The notes: generated from the letters alone by a model not told the origin. A DNA stretch of 64,000 nt from Thauera butanivorans NBRC 103042 (GCF_001591165.1 NZ_BCUG01000015.1:62001-126000); one strand, 5' to 3'; counted from the first letter of the stretch, positions 24,001-32,019 are shown. Program-made: numbers and translations.

Positions 24001-24189
24001 TCAGAATTCCCACGCCACGCCGACATTGGCGATGTTGCGGTCATTGCCGCGCCCGACCGCGCCCGAAACCTTGACGCCATCGGCGATCCGGTAGCGCAGC
24101 CCGGCCTGGCGATCCGGGCCGGCATGCTCCTCGCCGAAAGTCTCGATCGTGAACCGCAGCCGCTCGCTGAGCGGGAAAGTCCGCGCCCC
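24001..24189 (-). pseudogene. C-terminal remnant of an outer-membrane beta-barrel protein
   Basis: Read on the minus strand after the nnrS stop, the frame gives LSERLRFTIETFGEEHAG, RQAGLRYRIADGVKVSGA and DRNIANVGVAWEF then stop. Alternating hydrophobic/polar strands and a terminal Phe are typical of the last strands of an outer-membrane barrel. Upstream the same frame shows FDLRQNASG interrupted by a stop codon, and the rest of the gene is missing. It has no start or ribosome site, so I read it as a truncated, decayed gene rather than a small protein. Confidence 0.6.
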
Positions 24190-24222
24190 TCAGCCGCTGG
24201 CGTTCTGGCGCAGATCAAAGCC

Positions 24223-25530
24223 TCATGCGCCTTCCTCCATCGGTTCCTCGCAGCCCGTGCCGGCGTCCGGCCGCGGCCGCAGGAACACCGCGCCGAGGAA
24301 GACGGCGGCGAGGCCATAGCCCAGCGCCCAGGCGGCCACGCTCGCCGCCTGCAGCCCGGCCGCCGGCATCCCGGGCAGACCCGCCGCCGCACGCGCCAGC
24401 GCCGCCGTGCCGATCGCCAGTGCGGCGACCGGCACCCATGGCCGCATATCGAGCTCGTAGCCGGAGTGGGTGCGTCCGGCGATGCACAGCACGCCGAAGA
24501 TCGACAGGCCCATCGCGCCGACCGTCAGCAGGTGCAGGCCGGCGCTGGGCGCCACCGCGACGCCGAGCAGGGACAGGCCGATCGACCCGTAGCCGAGCGC
24601 CATCATCCAGTACACCGCGTACAGCATGAAGGCCCAGCGCGTCAGCAGCGCGCGGCCGACGTGCCAGTCGTTGAGCAGGTTCAGCACCGCCGCGGCCGCG
24701 GCCAGCGCGATCCAGCCGGCGATCGGCGAACCCGGCAATGCGAACTCCGCCAGCGTGTGGGCGGCGATGCCGAACACGGCGAGATTGCGCCGCGGCGGCC
24801 GGGCACGGTAGGCGGGCAGTTCATCGTCGTCCTCGCCGGGGAAGCGCGGCCGTTCGCCGGCCATCGCATCGCCCTGCGCCGCCGCGCGGCGCAGGCGCTC
24901 GGCGTCCAGCGCGTCGTTGACGATGCGCATCGACACCCGGCTCATCGCAACGACGATCAGCACCATCATCACGCCGGCGCCGGCCAGCACCCAGCGCATC
25001 GGATACAGCCCGCGCAGCACGTCGGCGTGGAAGCCGCCGACCACCAGCCACATCGCCGCCAGCCCCCACAGGAAGGACAGGTGGCGCCGTTCCGGGTCGC
25101 GCCACAGGCGCGGCGCCACCAGCACGACGATCGCCGCCATGAAGCCGCTGTTGAGCAAGGCAGCGAGCACGGCCCCCCCTGCGCCCAGCACGCCGGACAG
25201 CCAGAACGCCAGACGCGCCGCCGCCCAGCACAGCAGCAGGGCGAGCGTCACCCGCCGCCCGAAAGCCGGCGTCGCGGTGAACTCGGGCACCGCAGTCAGC
25301 ACGAAGCCGGCGACGGCGGCAAGGCCGAAGCCGAACATCAGTTCGTGCGCATGCCAGACGATCGGGCCGCCCGGCACCTCGGGCAGGCCGATGCCGGTGG
25401 CGAGAAAGCCCAGCCAGCCGAGCAGCAGCGCGACGCCATACAGCGCGGTGGCGAGGAAGAATGAACGGAAACTGCACAGGAACAGCGGTTTCGCCGCCAG
25501 CCGGTCGAAGCTCGTCATCGCGTCCTTCAT
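24223..25530 (-). CDS. nnrS: NnrS family heme/copper membrane protein
   Basis: A 435-residue polytopic membrane protein with about 12 helices. Typical NnrS features: LAAKPLFLCSFRSFFLATALYG, GIGLPEVPGGPIVWHAHELMFGFGLAAVAGFVLTAVPEFT (conserved WHAHE and GF.L), LHLLTVGAMGLSIFGVLCIAGRTHSGYEL. NnrS is associated with nitric-oxide stress and denitrification and purifies with heme and copper in Rhodobacter; it protects iron-sulfur and iron enzymes from nitrosylation in Vibrio. Its ATG overlaps the ATPase stop (ATGA), so it is part of the TonB/ABC operon. Confidence 0.9.
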   Translation of the reverse strand: MKDAMTSFDRLAAKPLFLCSFRSFFLATALYGVALLLGWLGFLATGIGLPEVPGGPIVWHAHELMFGFGLAAVAGFVLTAVPEFTATPAFGRRVTLALLLCWAAARLAFWLSGVLGAGGAVLAALLNSGFMAAIVVLVAPRLWRDPERRHLSFLWGLAAMWLVVGGFHADVLRGLYPMRWVLAGAGVMMVLIVVAMSRVSMRIVNDALDAERLRRAAAQGDAMAGERPRFPGEDDDELPAYRARPPRRNLAVFGIAAHTLAEFALPGSPIAGWIALAAAAAVLNLLNDWHVGRALLTRWAFMLYAVYWMMALGYGSIGLSLLGVAVAPSAGLHLLTVGAMGLSIFGVLCIAGRTHSGYELDMRPWVPVAALAIGTAALARAAAGLPGMPAAGLQAASVAAWALGYGLAAVFLGAVFLRPRPDAGTGCEEPMEEGA

Positions 25531-26453
25531 CCTCCGCAGCGGCTGACGCTGCGCGCCAGCGCCGGATCGGGCGTCGCCACCAGGCGCAGCGCCGAAGCGT
25601 GAGAGCCGCCGGCCGGCATCCCGGTGACCGGCGTTTCTGCGGCCTGCTCACCCGCCGCCGGAGCGCCGGCCGCCACTGCCCCCGTCATCAGCGGCGGCAT
25701 ACCGAAAGCATCGCGCACCACTGCGTTCTGAAGCAGCTCCGCGGTGTGGCGATAAACCCATGCGTCGTCGCGCTGCGCCGCGGGCACGTCCAGTTCGAAG
25801 CGGCAGACGATGCGCCCGGGTGCCGGCGCCATCAGCAGGATCGCGTCCGACAGCCGCACCGCCTCCATCAGGTCGTGGGTGATCATCAGCACGCCCATCG
25901 CGCGCGCTGCCTGGTGGTCCAGCAGCAGGCGGTAGAGCTCTTCCTTCAGGCCCACGTCCAGTGCCGAGAACGGCTCGTCGAGCAGCAGCAGGTCGGGCGC
26001 CAGCACCAGCGCGCGCGCCAGCGCCACCCGGCTCTGCATGCCGCCGGAGAGCTGGTGCGGAAACTTGTCGAGGTCGCGCGGTGCAAGGCCGAGCCGCAGG
26101 CCGATGCCGCGCGCGCGGCGGTGGCGTTCGGCGCGCGCGAGGCCCGCCGCCTTGAGGCCGAGCGCGATGTTGTCGAGCGCGGTCTGCCACGGCAGCAGGC
26201 GCGGCTGCTGGAACATGAAGGCGGTGGTGTCGAAGCCGTTGCTGACCTGCCCTTCCTGCACCGTCAGCAACCCGGCGGCCAGATGCAGCAAGGTGGTCTT
26301 GCCGCAGCCCGAGGGGCCGACCAGCGCCGCCACTTCGCCCGCGGGCAGGCGAAAGCCGATGCCGGCCAGCACCTCGTCGCGGCCGAACGCATGGTTCAGG
26401 CCATCGACGCGCAGTTCGCGCGGGCGGGTATCCGTTGGACAGGACACGCTCAT
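25527..26453 (-). CDS. ABC transporter ATP-binding protein (TauB/SsuB-like)
   Basis: A 308-residue ATPase: Walker A GPSGCGKTT, Q-loop MFQQPRLLPWQ, signature LSGGMQSRVALARAL, Walker B LLLLDEPFSALD, H-loop ITHDLMEAV. This is the nitrate/sulfonate/taurine importer class. A long Ala/Pro/Gly-rich C-terminal extension (about residues 245-308) is unusual for the class. ATGA overlaps occur with the permease upstream and nnrS downstream. Substrate is not evident from the ATPase. Confidence 0.9.
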   Translation of the reverse strand: MSVSCPTDTRPRELRVDGLNHAFGRDEVLAGIGFRLPAGEVAALVGPSGCGKTTLLHLAAGLLTVQEGQVSNGFDTTAFMFQQPRLLPWQTALDNIALGLKAAGLARAERHRRARGIGLRLGLAPRDLDKFPHQLSGGMQSRVALARALVLAPDLLLLDEPFSALDVGLKEELYRLLLDHQAARAMGVLMITHDLMEAVRLSDAILLMAPAPGRIVCRFELDVPAAQRDDAWVYRHTAELLQNAVVRDAFGMPPLMTGAVAAGAPAAGEQAAETPVTGMPAGGSHASALRLVATPDPALARSVSRCGG

Positions 26454-27241
26454 CTGCCCTGCTCCCGCCAGCGCTCCACTTCGCGCTTGATCGGCTCCAG
26501 CACCAGGTATTCGACCGCCAGCAGCAGGCCGACCACGGCGGCGATCCAGGCCATCGTCGCCGCGGTGTCCAGGTGCGAGCGCGACGCCGCCAGCGCCGCG
26601 CCGACGCCGTCCTGGGTCGCCAGCAGTTCGGCCATCACCACGACTTTCCACGAGGTGCCGAGCGCGGCGATCCAGGCCGGGAACAGGTAGGAGACGACGT
26701 GCGGCAGATAGACGTCGGTGAACATCATGCGGCGCGGCAGGCGGAAGGCCTCGGCCATGCCGCGCAACTGGTTGTCCAGCGTGCGCGTGCCCTGCAGCGC
26801 GCCGATGAAGATCACCGGAAAGGCGGCGACGAAGACGGTGAATACCGGCGTGCCGTCGCTGGCGCCGAACCACAGCATGGCCAGCACCAGCCAGGCGATC
26901 GGCGGCGTGCCCATCAGCACGGTGACGAGCGGGCGCGACATCATCGAGGCGGTCATCGACAGCCCCGCGAGCAGCCCGAGGAAGCTGCCCGCGACCAGCG
27001 ACAAGGCATAGCCGCTCATCGCCCGGCGCGCGGTGGCGGCCAGTTCCGGCCAGGCCGCGCCGCTTTCGATCAGGCCCAGCAGCGTGCCGAAGGCCGAACG
27101 CGGGTCCGGCATCACCAGCGGGCCGTAGATCAGGCTGACCGCCTCCCAGGCCGCGAACAGCAGCAGCAAGCTGGCGATCGCGCCCCAGCCGCTCCACAGG
27201 TAGGCGGGCAGTCCGGCCGCCCAGGCACGCAGCAGCCTCAT
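26450..27241 (-). CDS. ABC transporter permease (TauC/SsuC-like)
   Basis: A 263-residue inner-membrane permease with six or so helices and the family's EAA-like cytoplasmic loop (GMAEAFRLPRRMMFTDVYLPHVVSYLFPAWIAALG in pieces). The ATG overlaps the binding-protein stop (ATGA) and the stop overlaps the ATPase start. It pairs with the neighbouring ATPase and periplasmic protein as one importer. Confidence 0.9.
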   Translation of the reverse strand: MRLLRAWAAGLPAYLWSGWGAIASLLLLFAAWEAVSLIYGPLVMPDPRSAFGTLLGLIESGAAWPELAATARRAMSGYALSLVAGSFLGLLAGLSMTASMMSRPLVTVLMGTPPIAWLVLAMLWFGASDGTPVFTVFVAAFPVIFIGALQGTRTLDNQLRGMAEAFRLPRRMMFTDVYLPHVVSYLFPAWIAALGTSWKVVVMAELLATQDGVGAALAASRSHLDTAATMAWIAAVVGLLLAVEYLVLEPIKREVERWREQGR

Positions 27242-28272
27242 TGCGCGGCGGCGGCTCCGCCGTAGAAGCCGTCGTCGGGCAGCTTGCCGCCGACCAGCGC
27301 CGGATTCTTGCGCAGCAAGTGGCCGAACATGAACTCGAGCTCGGCACGCGCCTCGGCGACCGGCACCGCCTCGAGCTGGCTGACGGCGATCGAGTCGGCC
27401 ACCGCTTCCGGGCTCAGCATGTCGATGCGAGCGGCCACCGCCCTGCCACAGGACTCGGCGTTGGCGCGGCACCAGGCGAGCGAGCGGGCGTATTCGGCTT
27501 CGATGCGGGCGATCACGTCCGGGCGCTCGCGCAAAGCGCCCATCACCGCGATGCCGGCCTGCGGAATGCGGGCCGGGCGTTCGAACACCCGCCCCCATTC
27601 CTGCTGCAGATCGACGCTGCGGTGCAGCTCGGGCGCGACCATGCTGAGCGGGAAGGAGCCGGTCTTGCGCAAGGCCATCGACACCGCCGGCTCGGCCAGC
27701 AGCGCATGGTCTACGCGGCGCATCACCAGCAGTTGCATCGCATCGATCGGGCTGGCGACGTAGCGCAGGCTCAGGTCCTTGCGCACGTCCAGGCCCTGCT
27801 GCTCGGCCAGCAGCTGGAACACGATGTCAGGCATGTCGCCGCGGAAAGGCATCGCCAGCTCCTTGCCGCGCAGGTCGGCGAGCGACTTCAGCGCCGGATC
27901 GCGCGACACCAGCCACAGCACGCCCCAGGTCGACACGTTGAGCATGCGCAGCCTGGCACCACGGTTGTAGAGGTTGGCGGCGACGTTGCTCGGCATCGCC
28001 AGCACGTCGGCGCGGCCGTCGAGCGCCATCACGCGCAACTGGTCGGGGTCGCGCCAGGGCACGAACTCGACCACGTCGGCGAGGTCGGCCAGGGCGCCGG
28101 AGTCGACCATGTGGATCAGCGGGTTCGACACCGCCGCCGAGGGGCCGGCGAGCGTCAGCTTGGGCAGCTTTTGCGCGCTGGCGGTGCCGGTCACGGCCAG
28201 GAATGCGAGCACCACGCAGATGTGCAGCAGGATCCGGCTCCAGCCGGGCAGACGGGGGCGTGGTGCTTGCAT
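27238..28272 (-). CDS. ABC transporter substrate-binding protein (NMT1/THI5-like)
   Basis: A 344-residue exported protein with signal peptide (ending GTASAQKLPK) and a two-lobe periplasmic-binding fold: LTLAGPSAAVSNPLIHMV, VLAMPSNVAANLYNRGARLRML, SLADLRGKELAMPFRGDMPDIVFQLLAEQQGL, MRRVDHALLAEPAVSMAL. This class feeds nitrate, sulfonate, thiamine-precursor or metal-chelate importers. It starts one base after the TonB receptor stop. Coupling to an outer-membrane receptor suggests a ligand too large or scarce for porins. Confidence 0.85.
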   Translation of the reverse strand: MQAPRPRLPGWSRILLHICVVLAFLAVTGTASAQKLPKLTLAGPSAAVSNPLIHMVDSGALADLADVVEFVPWRDPDQLRVMALDGRADVLAMPSNVAANLYNRGARLRMLNVSTWGVLWLVSRDPALKSLADLRGKELAMPFRGDMPDIVFQLLAEQQGLDVRKDLSLRYVASPIDAMQLLVMRRVDHALLAEPAVSMALRKTGSFPLSMVAPELHRSVDLQQEWGRVFERPARIPQAGIAVMGALRERPDVIARIEAEYARSLAWCRANAESCGRAVAARIDMLSPEAVADSIAVSQLEAVPVAEARAELEFMFGHLLRKNPALVGGKLPDDGFYGGAAAAQ

Positions 28273-28273
28273 G

Positions 28274-30352
28274 TCAGAAACTCCCGGAAAGACTCAATGT
28301 TAAACCCCGGCCGGGCGCAGCCAGTTCCTGGCCGGAAATGCCGTCGGTCAGGTGTTCGTGGTAGCGCTTGTCCGCCAGGTTGTGCAGGCCGACGGCGGCG
28401 GTGGCACCATTGAAGAAGCCGACCGGGCCGAAGCGCCAGCCCAGCTCGGCGTCGGCGGTGACGAAGCCGGAGGTGGCATCCTCGGTGCCGTTGGAGAAGC
28501 GCGTCGCGATGCGGTCCTGCTCCGCCACCGCACGCAGCTGAGCATGCCAGTAGAAGCCGCGATCGGCCGGCTGGCCGATGCCCAGCCGCAGTTCGGGCGC
28601 CGGCATCTGGTACAGCGGCTCGCCGTCCTGATGGTTCTTGCCGCGCAGCCAGGTGAAGCCGGCATCGGCGACGAAGGCGCCGACCGGTGCGCGGGCACTG
28701 CCTTCGACGCCGTAGATGGTAACCTTGTCGAGGTTCTCGGTGCGCTTGAGCGGCAGCCCCGAGCCCGCATGCGTCGCCCCGGTGACGCGGCCGGCGATGT
28801 AGTCGTCGATGCGGGTGTAGAAGGCCGCCAGCTGGTATTCGATTCCGCCGCTGGCGGCGCTCTTCAGGCCGAGCTCGACGCTGGTCGACACTTCCGGGTC
28901 GAGCTGCGGGTTGCCGACGTGGTAGTAGCCGTCGCCGCGCGCCGAATCCTCGAAGCGTTCGCGCATGTCGGCGGCACGGTAGGCGCGGCCGAGATTGGCA
29001 TAGACGTTGAGGGTTTCGCTCAGCGGATGGATCGCGCCGAGCGACCAGGACAGGTTGTTGTCGGTGCTGTCGAGGCCGCTGGTCTGCGCCGCCGGCCCCC
29101 AGCCCTTCTGTCTGGCGTCGCCCTTGACGCGGTCGTAGCGTGCGCCGGCGACGATGCGGCTGCGGCCCAGCTCGAATTCGTCCTGGACGAAGACGCCGGT
29201 CGCCTCGATCTCACCGTCGGCGAACGGATCGTTGCGCTGGTTGTTGTTGAAGAAAGGCGGGTTGTTGTCCATGTAGCGCTCGGGATCGCCCTTCATGCGC
29301 CAGCTTTCGGCGCCGACCGTCAGCAGGTGGCTGCCGCCGACCGGGAACATGTACTTGGCCCGCAGCCCGTCGGTGGTGAAGGTGACGTCGTTGCGCACGT
29401 AGTCGCGTCCCAGCCGCTCGGCGCGGGCGCGGATCTGGCGGAACACTTCCTGGCGATAGACTTCTGCCGACAGCTGCCCCTCACCCAATCTGGCATCGAC
29501 ACCCAGTTCGTAGAGCTCGCGGCGCTGCTCGGGCGAGTGGATGGTGGCGACGCCGAGCGGCGGCGGAATGCCCGCTCCCGTGCGCGCCGAACCGGGATAC
29601 CAGACGTCCTTGTCCTCGTGCCGCTGCAGATTCAGCCGCAGGCTGATGTCGTCGCCGAGGCGGTGGCGATATTTGGCCAGCAGGGTGTTGGAGTCATAGC
29701 CGGTGCGGTCCTCGCGGCCGTCCGGGCTGCGGTAGTCGCCGATGTCCCGCCCGGCGGCACCCAGCACCAGGGCATGGTCGGCGTTCGAGCGCTGCACCAG
29801 CAGCGCGCCGGTGACGCCCTTGTCGACGCTGCCGAAGCGCAGGCCGGCGCGGCCGCCCATGCGTTCGTCGGCGCTGAAGGCGGCGTCGGGCGTCAGCATG
29901 TTGACCACGCCGCCCATCGCCCCGCTGCCATGCAGCACCGAACCCGGCCCCTTCACCACTTCCACGCGGTCGAGCAGGCCGAGGTCCATGAAGGAGGCGA
30001 TCGCGCCCTGAGGCTGGGCGGAATTGACCCGCAGGCCGTCGACCATGACGACCACGCTTTCCCGCTTCAGCCCGCGCAGCACCGGGTTCTGCCCCCAGGC
30101 GCCATCGGACTGTACCGCCAGGCCCGGTCCGCCACGCATCAGGTCGCCGAGCACCTTGGCGCCGCTCGCGGCGGGGCGCAGCACTTCGATCGCCTGCGGC
30201 GTCTCGAGCGCGTCGCCGGCATAGCCCTTGGCGGTGACGACCTGCTCGCCGAGCAGGGTTTCGGCATGCACGGCAAAGGACGGGATCAGGGACAAGGGGA
30301 CAGCGAACAGGCCCAGCATGGCCAGGCACAGCTTGCGCGGACGCGACTTCAT
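28274..30352 (-). CDS. TonB-dependent receptor of the ABC/NnrS operon
   Basis: A 692-residue outer-membrane receptor. Start at 30352 follows TGGAG; an in-frame ATG at 30364 has no ribosome site. Signal peptide ends FAVHAE; TonB-box region LGEQVVTAKGY; plug VLRGLKRESVVVMVDGLRVNSAQPQG and VEVVKGPGSVLHGSGAMGGVVN; barrel ends LTLSLSGSF. The plug resembles heme/copper/cobalamin-type receptors more than the siderophore receptors upstream. Heading an operon with an importer and NnrS behind an FNR/NNR-type site, it may bring in a cofactor or metal (copper, heme or similar) for denitrification; that is inference. Confidence 0.85.
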   Translation of the reverse strand: MKSRPRKLCLAMLGLFAVPLSLIPSFAVHAETLLGEQVVTAKGYAGDALETPQAIEVLRPAASGAKVLGDLMRGGPGLAVQSDGAWGQNPVLRGLKRESVVVMVDGLRVNSAQPQGAIASFMDLGLLDRVEVVKGPGSVLHGSGAMGGVVNMLTPDAAFSADERMGGRAGLRFGSVDKGVTGALLVQRSNADHALVLGAAGRDIGDYRSPDGREDRTGYDSNTLLAKYRHRLGDDISLRLNLQRHEDKDVWYPGSARTGAGIPPPLGVATIHSPEQRRELYELGVDARLGEGQLSAEVYRQEVFRQIRARAERLGRDYVRNDVTFTTDGLRAKYMFPVGGSHLLTVGAESWRMKGDPERYMDNNPPFFNNNQRNDPFADGEIEATGVFVQDEFELGRSRIVAGARYDRVKGDARQKGWGPAAQTSGLDSTDNNLSWSLGAIHPLSETLNVYANLGRAYRAADMRERFEDSARGDGYYHVGNPQLDPEVSTSVELGLKSAASGGIEYQLAAFYTRIDDYIAGRVTGATHAGSGLPLKRTENLDKVTIYGVEGSARAPVGAFVADAGFTWLRGKNHQDGEPLYQMPAPELRLGIGQPADRGFYWHAQLRAVAEQDRIATRFSNGTEDATSGFVTADAELGWRFGPVGFFNGATAAVGLHNLADKRYHEHLTDGISGQELAAPGRGLTLSLSGSF

Positions 30353-30454
30353 GGACGGCTCCATCGGGCAGTGAGCTGGCTGGCGGCGGCTGGCTTGCTC
30401 GGGATGACAGGAATCAGGCTGATGCAACGATAGCTGAATAGGAATCACTACCGT

Positions 30455-30468
30455 TTGATTCCGGTCAA
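30455..30468 (-). promoter_or_regulatory. FNR/NNR(DNR)-type palindrome before the TonB/ABC/NnrS operon
   Basis: On the minus strand TTGACCGGAATCAA, that is TTGAC-N4-ATCAA, matches the FNR/DNR/NnrR binding consensus closely. It is centred about 110 bases before the receptor ATG. It predicts induction under low oxygen or nitric oxide, consistent with nnrS as the last gene. Confidence 0.75.
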
Positions 30469-30505
30469 ATCCGCATCTTCGGTGCCCGGTCACACGCGCT
30501 CGATC

Positions 30506-30571
30506 TTACTTCTTCAGCTTCGGGCAACCCTTGCAGGGCTTGTCCTTCTTGCAGCATTTCTTCTTGCTCAT
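30506..30571 (-). CDS. 21-residue Cys/Lys-rich small protein
   Basis: A short open frame, MSKKKCCKKDKPCK followed by GCPKLKK and stop: 10 Lys and 4 Cys in 21 residues, with CC, then C-x2-C spacing. GGGAGC lies 8 bases before the ATG. It sits 40 bases after the end of the next gene upstream, at the tail of the rpsD-paralog operon. The cysteine pattern suggests binding of a metal or iron-sulfur cluster, the lysines binding to nucleic acid or acidic surfaces. I do not know a named family. Confidence 0.6.
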   Translation of the reverse strand: MSKKKCCKKDKPCKGCPKLKK

Positions 30572-30611
30572 GATCTTGCTCCCAGGCCATGGGCCCCATG
30601 ACGGCGATCGA

Positions 30612-30917
30612 TCAATGCAGTTGTGAGCCCGCTTCCAGCGTGGGCGAGGACTCGCTCAACATGGCGTACGCGCGCCAGTCATCGACCAGCCTGGATGCGC
30701 ACTCGCGCACGCAGCCGGCCATCCTGGCATCACTGCCGATCACCGCCAGGTGATCGGCAATGGCCTTCGCCACCGCCGGCGACTGCCGCGCCGGAAAGCG
30801 CGACAGCAGCTGCAGCACGGCAGCGAGTGCCAGTTCGGGCTGGTTCGGGTAGGCCAGCCCCTCGTCCGGCGCGGCCGAAGCCGCGCCGCGACGGCGACGG
30901 GATGCCAGGGTGCTCAC
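30612..30917 (-). CDS. Small helical protein, paralog of the gene at 31541, after rpsD-like gene
   Basis: A 101-residue protein starting at GTG 30917, whose codon overlaps the S4-paralog stop (GTGA). Sequence after a basic start: ALAAVLQLLSRFPARQSPAVAKAIADHL, then MAGCVRECASRLVDDW. It aligns by eye with the 97-residue protein two genes upstream in the pattern AxVL..(V/L)SR(F/Y)......P..A and D..M...C...L. Family unknown to me; coupled translation with a ribosomal-protein paralog and Fur control of the operon are the notable context. Confidence 0.6.
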   Translation of the reverse strand: MSTLASRRRRGAASAAPDEGLAYPNQPELALAAVLQLLSRFPARQSPAVAKAIADHLAVIGSDARMAGCVRECASRLVDDWRAYAMLSESSPTLEAGSQLH

Positions 30918-31525
30918 ATCCGCACCGCGTAGTATTCGACGACCTGCTGCACGTCGACCGGGAACGGCACTTCGTCCGGCGACGGCGTGCGCGTCACGCT
31001 GGCGGCGAAGGCGGCTTCGTCGAAAGCCAGCCATTCGGGGCGGGTCAGCGCCGGCTCGGCGAGCGCCTCGACCACGACCGGGATGCGGCGGCCGCGCTCG
31101 GTGAGCTGGATGCGGTCACCCGGCTTGACGCGGATCGACGGGATGTTGACCGAGCGGCCGTTCAGCAGCACGTGCTTGTGGCGCACCAGTTGGCGGGCAG
31201 CCACGGTGGTCGGCGCGAAGCCGGCGCGGAAGACGAAGTTGTCCAGGCGGCGCTCGAGCAGTTCGAGCAGCTTGTCGCCGGTCGGGCCGCGGTCGCGCTT
31301 GGCTTCGCGGAACAGGCGCTGGATCTGCTTCTCGGTCAGGCCGTAGTTGAAGCGCAGCTTCTGCTTCTCGATCAGCTGCACGCCGTAGCCCGACTTGCGC
31401 TTCGGGCGCTGGCCGTGCTGGCCGGGCGGATAGTTGCGCTCGCCGAGCGACTTGCGCGACAGGCCGGGCAGCTCTGTACCGAGCGCACGCATCACTTTCA
31501 ATCGGGGGCCGGTGTAACGGGACAA
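30914..31525 (-). CDS. rpsD: Ribosomal protein S4 paralog (cysteine-free)
   Basis: A 203-residue S4: MSRYTGPRLKVMRALGTELPGLSRK, NYPPGQHGQRPKRKSGYGVQLIEKQKLRFNYGLTEKQI, and the S4 RNA-binding domain LDNFVFRAGFAPTTVAARQLVRHKHVLLNGRSVNIPS. It contains no cysteine. It stands alone among metal genes rather than in the rpsM-rpsK-rpsD-rpoA operon, so a standard rpsD is expected elsewhere and this is likely a second, condition-specific copy. S4 also primes 16S assembly, so a stress-ribosome role is plausible. GAAGGAGA precedes the ATG. Confidence 0.85.
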   Translation of the reverse strand: MSRYTGPRLKVMRALGTELPGLSRKSLGERNYPPGQHGQRPKRKSGYGVQLIEKQKLRFNYGLTEKQIQRLFREAKRDRGPTGDKLLELLERRLDNFVFRAGFAPTTVAARQLVRHKHVLLNGRSVNIPSIRVKPGDRIQLTERGRRIPVVVEALAEPALTRPEWLAFDEAAFAASVTRTPSPDEVPFPVDVQQVVEYYAVRM

Positions 31526-31540
31526 GATGATCTCCTTCGA

Positions 31541-31834
31541 TCAGTTCTGGAATGATGAAATGGTTGTGGCGGAAGTGCGCGAGCGAGATCGATCCGAAGT
31601 CCATGCATCGCTGCCGGCGCTCGCACCGCCCGGATGGCGGGGATGGGATATCGCCTGGCCGAGTTGTTCGCACGATGCCATCAGGTCCTCATCCATCGTG
31701 CTGGCATCGAGGCAGCGCAGCAACAGCCCGGCCTGATGGGCGGCACGGGGACAGCCGGTCTCGAGATAGCGCGACACATGCGCGAGCACGCCGGCAAGCA
31801 GGCGCGTCTGCTCGAGGACTGGATCCCTTGCCAT
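31541..31834 (-). CDS. Small helical protein heading the rpsD-paralog operon
   Basis: A 97-residue protein: LEQTRLLAGVLAHVSRYLETG, CPRAAHQAGLLLRCLDAST, MDEDLMASCEQLGQAIS, then a Ser/Thr/Arg-rich tail. GGAGG lies 6 bases before the ATG and a Fur-like site about 20-40 bases upstream. Its helical core resembles the protein encoded after the S4 paralog (30612-30917), so the two are likely a duplicated family flanking rpsD. Three Cys and two His in the core could bind metal. Function unknown. Confidence 0.65.
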   Translation of the reverse strand: MARDPVLEQTRLLAGVLAHVSRYLETGCPRAAHQAGLLLRCLDASTMDEDLMASCEQLGQAISHPRHPGGASAGSDAWTSDRSRSRTSATTISSFQN

Positions 31835-31851
31835 GAGACACCTCCGACATT

Positions 31852-31878
31852 CTGCGAATCGTTCTCAATATCATTCAA
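31852..31878 (-). promoter_or_regulatory. Fur-like site for the rpsD-paralog operon
   Basis: On the minus strand GAATGATATTGAGAACGATTC contains several GATAAT-like hexamers (AATGAT, GAGAACGAT) in a locally AT-rich segment just before the ATG at 31834. The element shares CGTTCTCA with the site in front of the divergent imelysin operon. Confidence 0.6.
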
Positions 31879-31970
31879 TTCTGGCATCCTGTCAAGACAT
31901 CTGGTTTCTTTCCTCCATGCGCTGCCCGGCGGAACGGGACGGTGAAATTTACATGGCCGGCCAAAGCCAC

Positions 31971-31995
31971 GATAATGGAAGTCGTTCTCATTTCT
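31971..31995 (+). promoter_or_regulatory. Fur-like site before the imelysin operon
   Basis: GATAATGGAAGTCGTTCTCATTTC begins with a perfect GATAATG and continues with degenerate hexamers (GTCGTTCTCATTT). It lies 25-49 bases before the ATG at 32020. Confidence 0.6.
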
Positions 31996-32019
31996 CGAGC
32001 TCTGCCGGAACCACTACCC

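Noticed and set aside
30918-31034. Upstream extension of the small protein after the S4 paralog
   Set aside because: It would lie inside rpsD in another frame; the GTG overlapping the rpsD stop is the natural coupled start.
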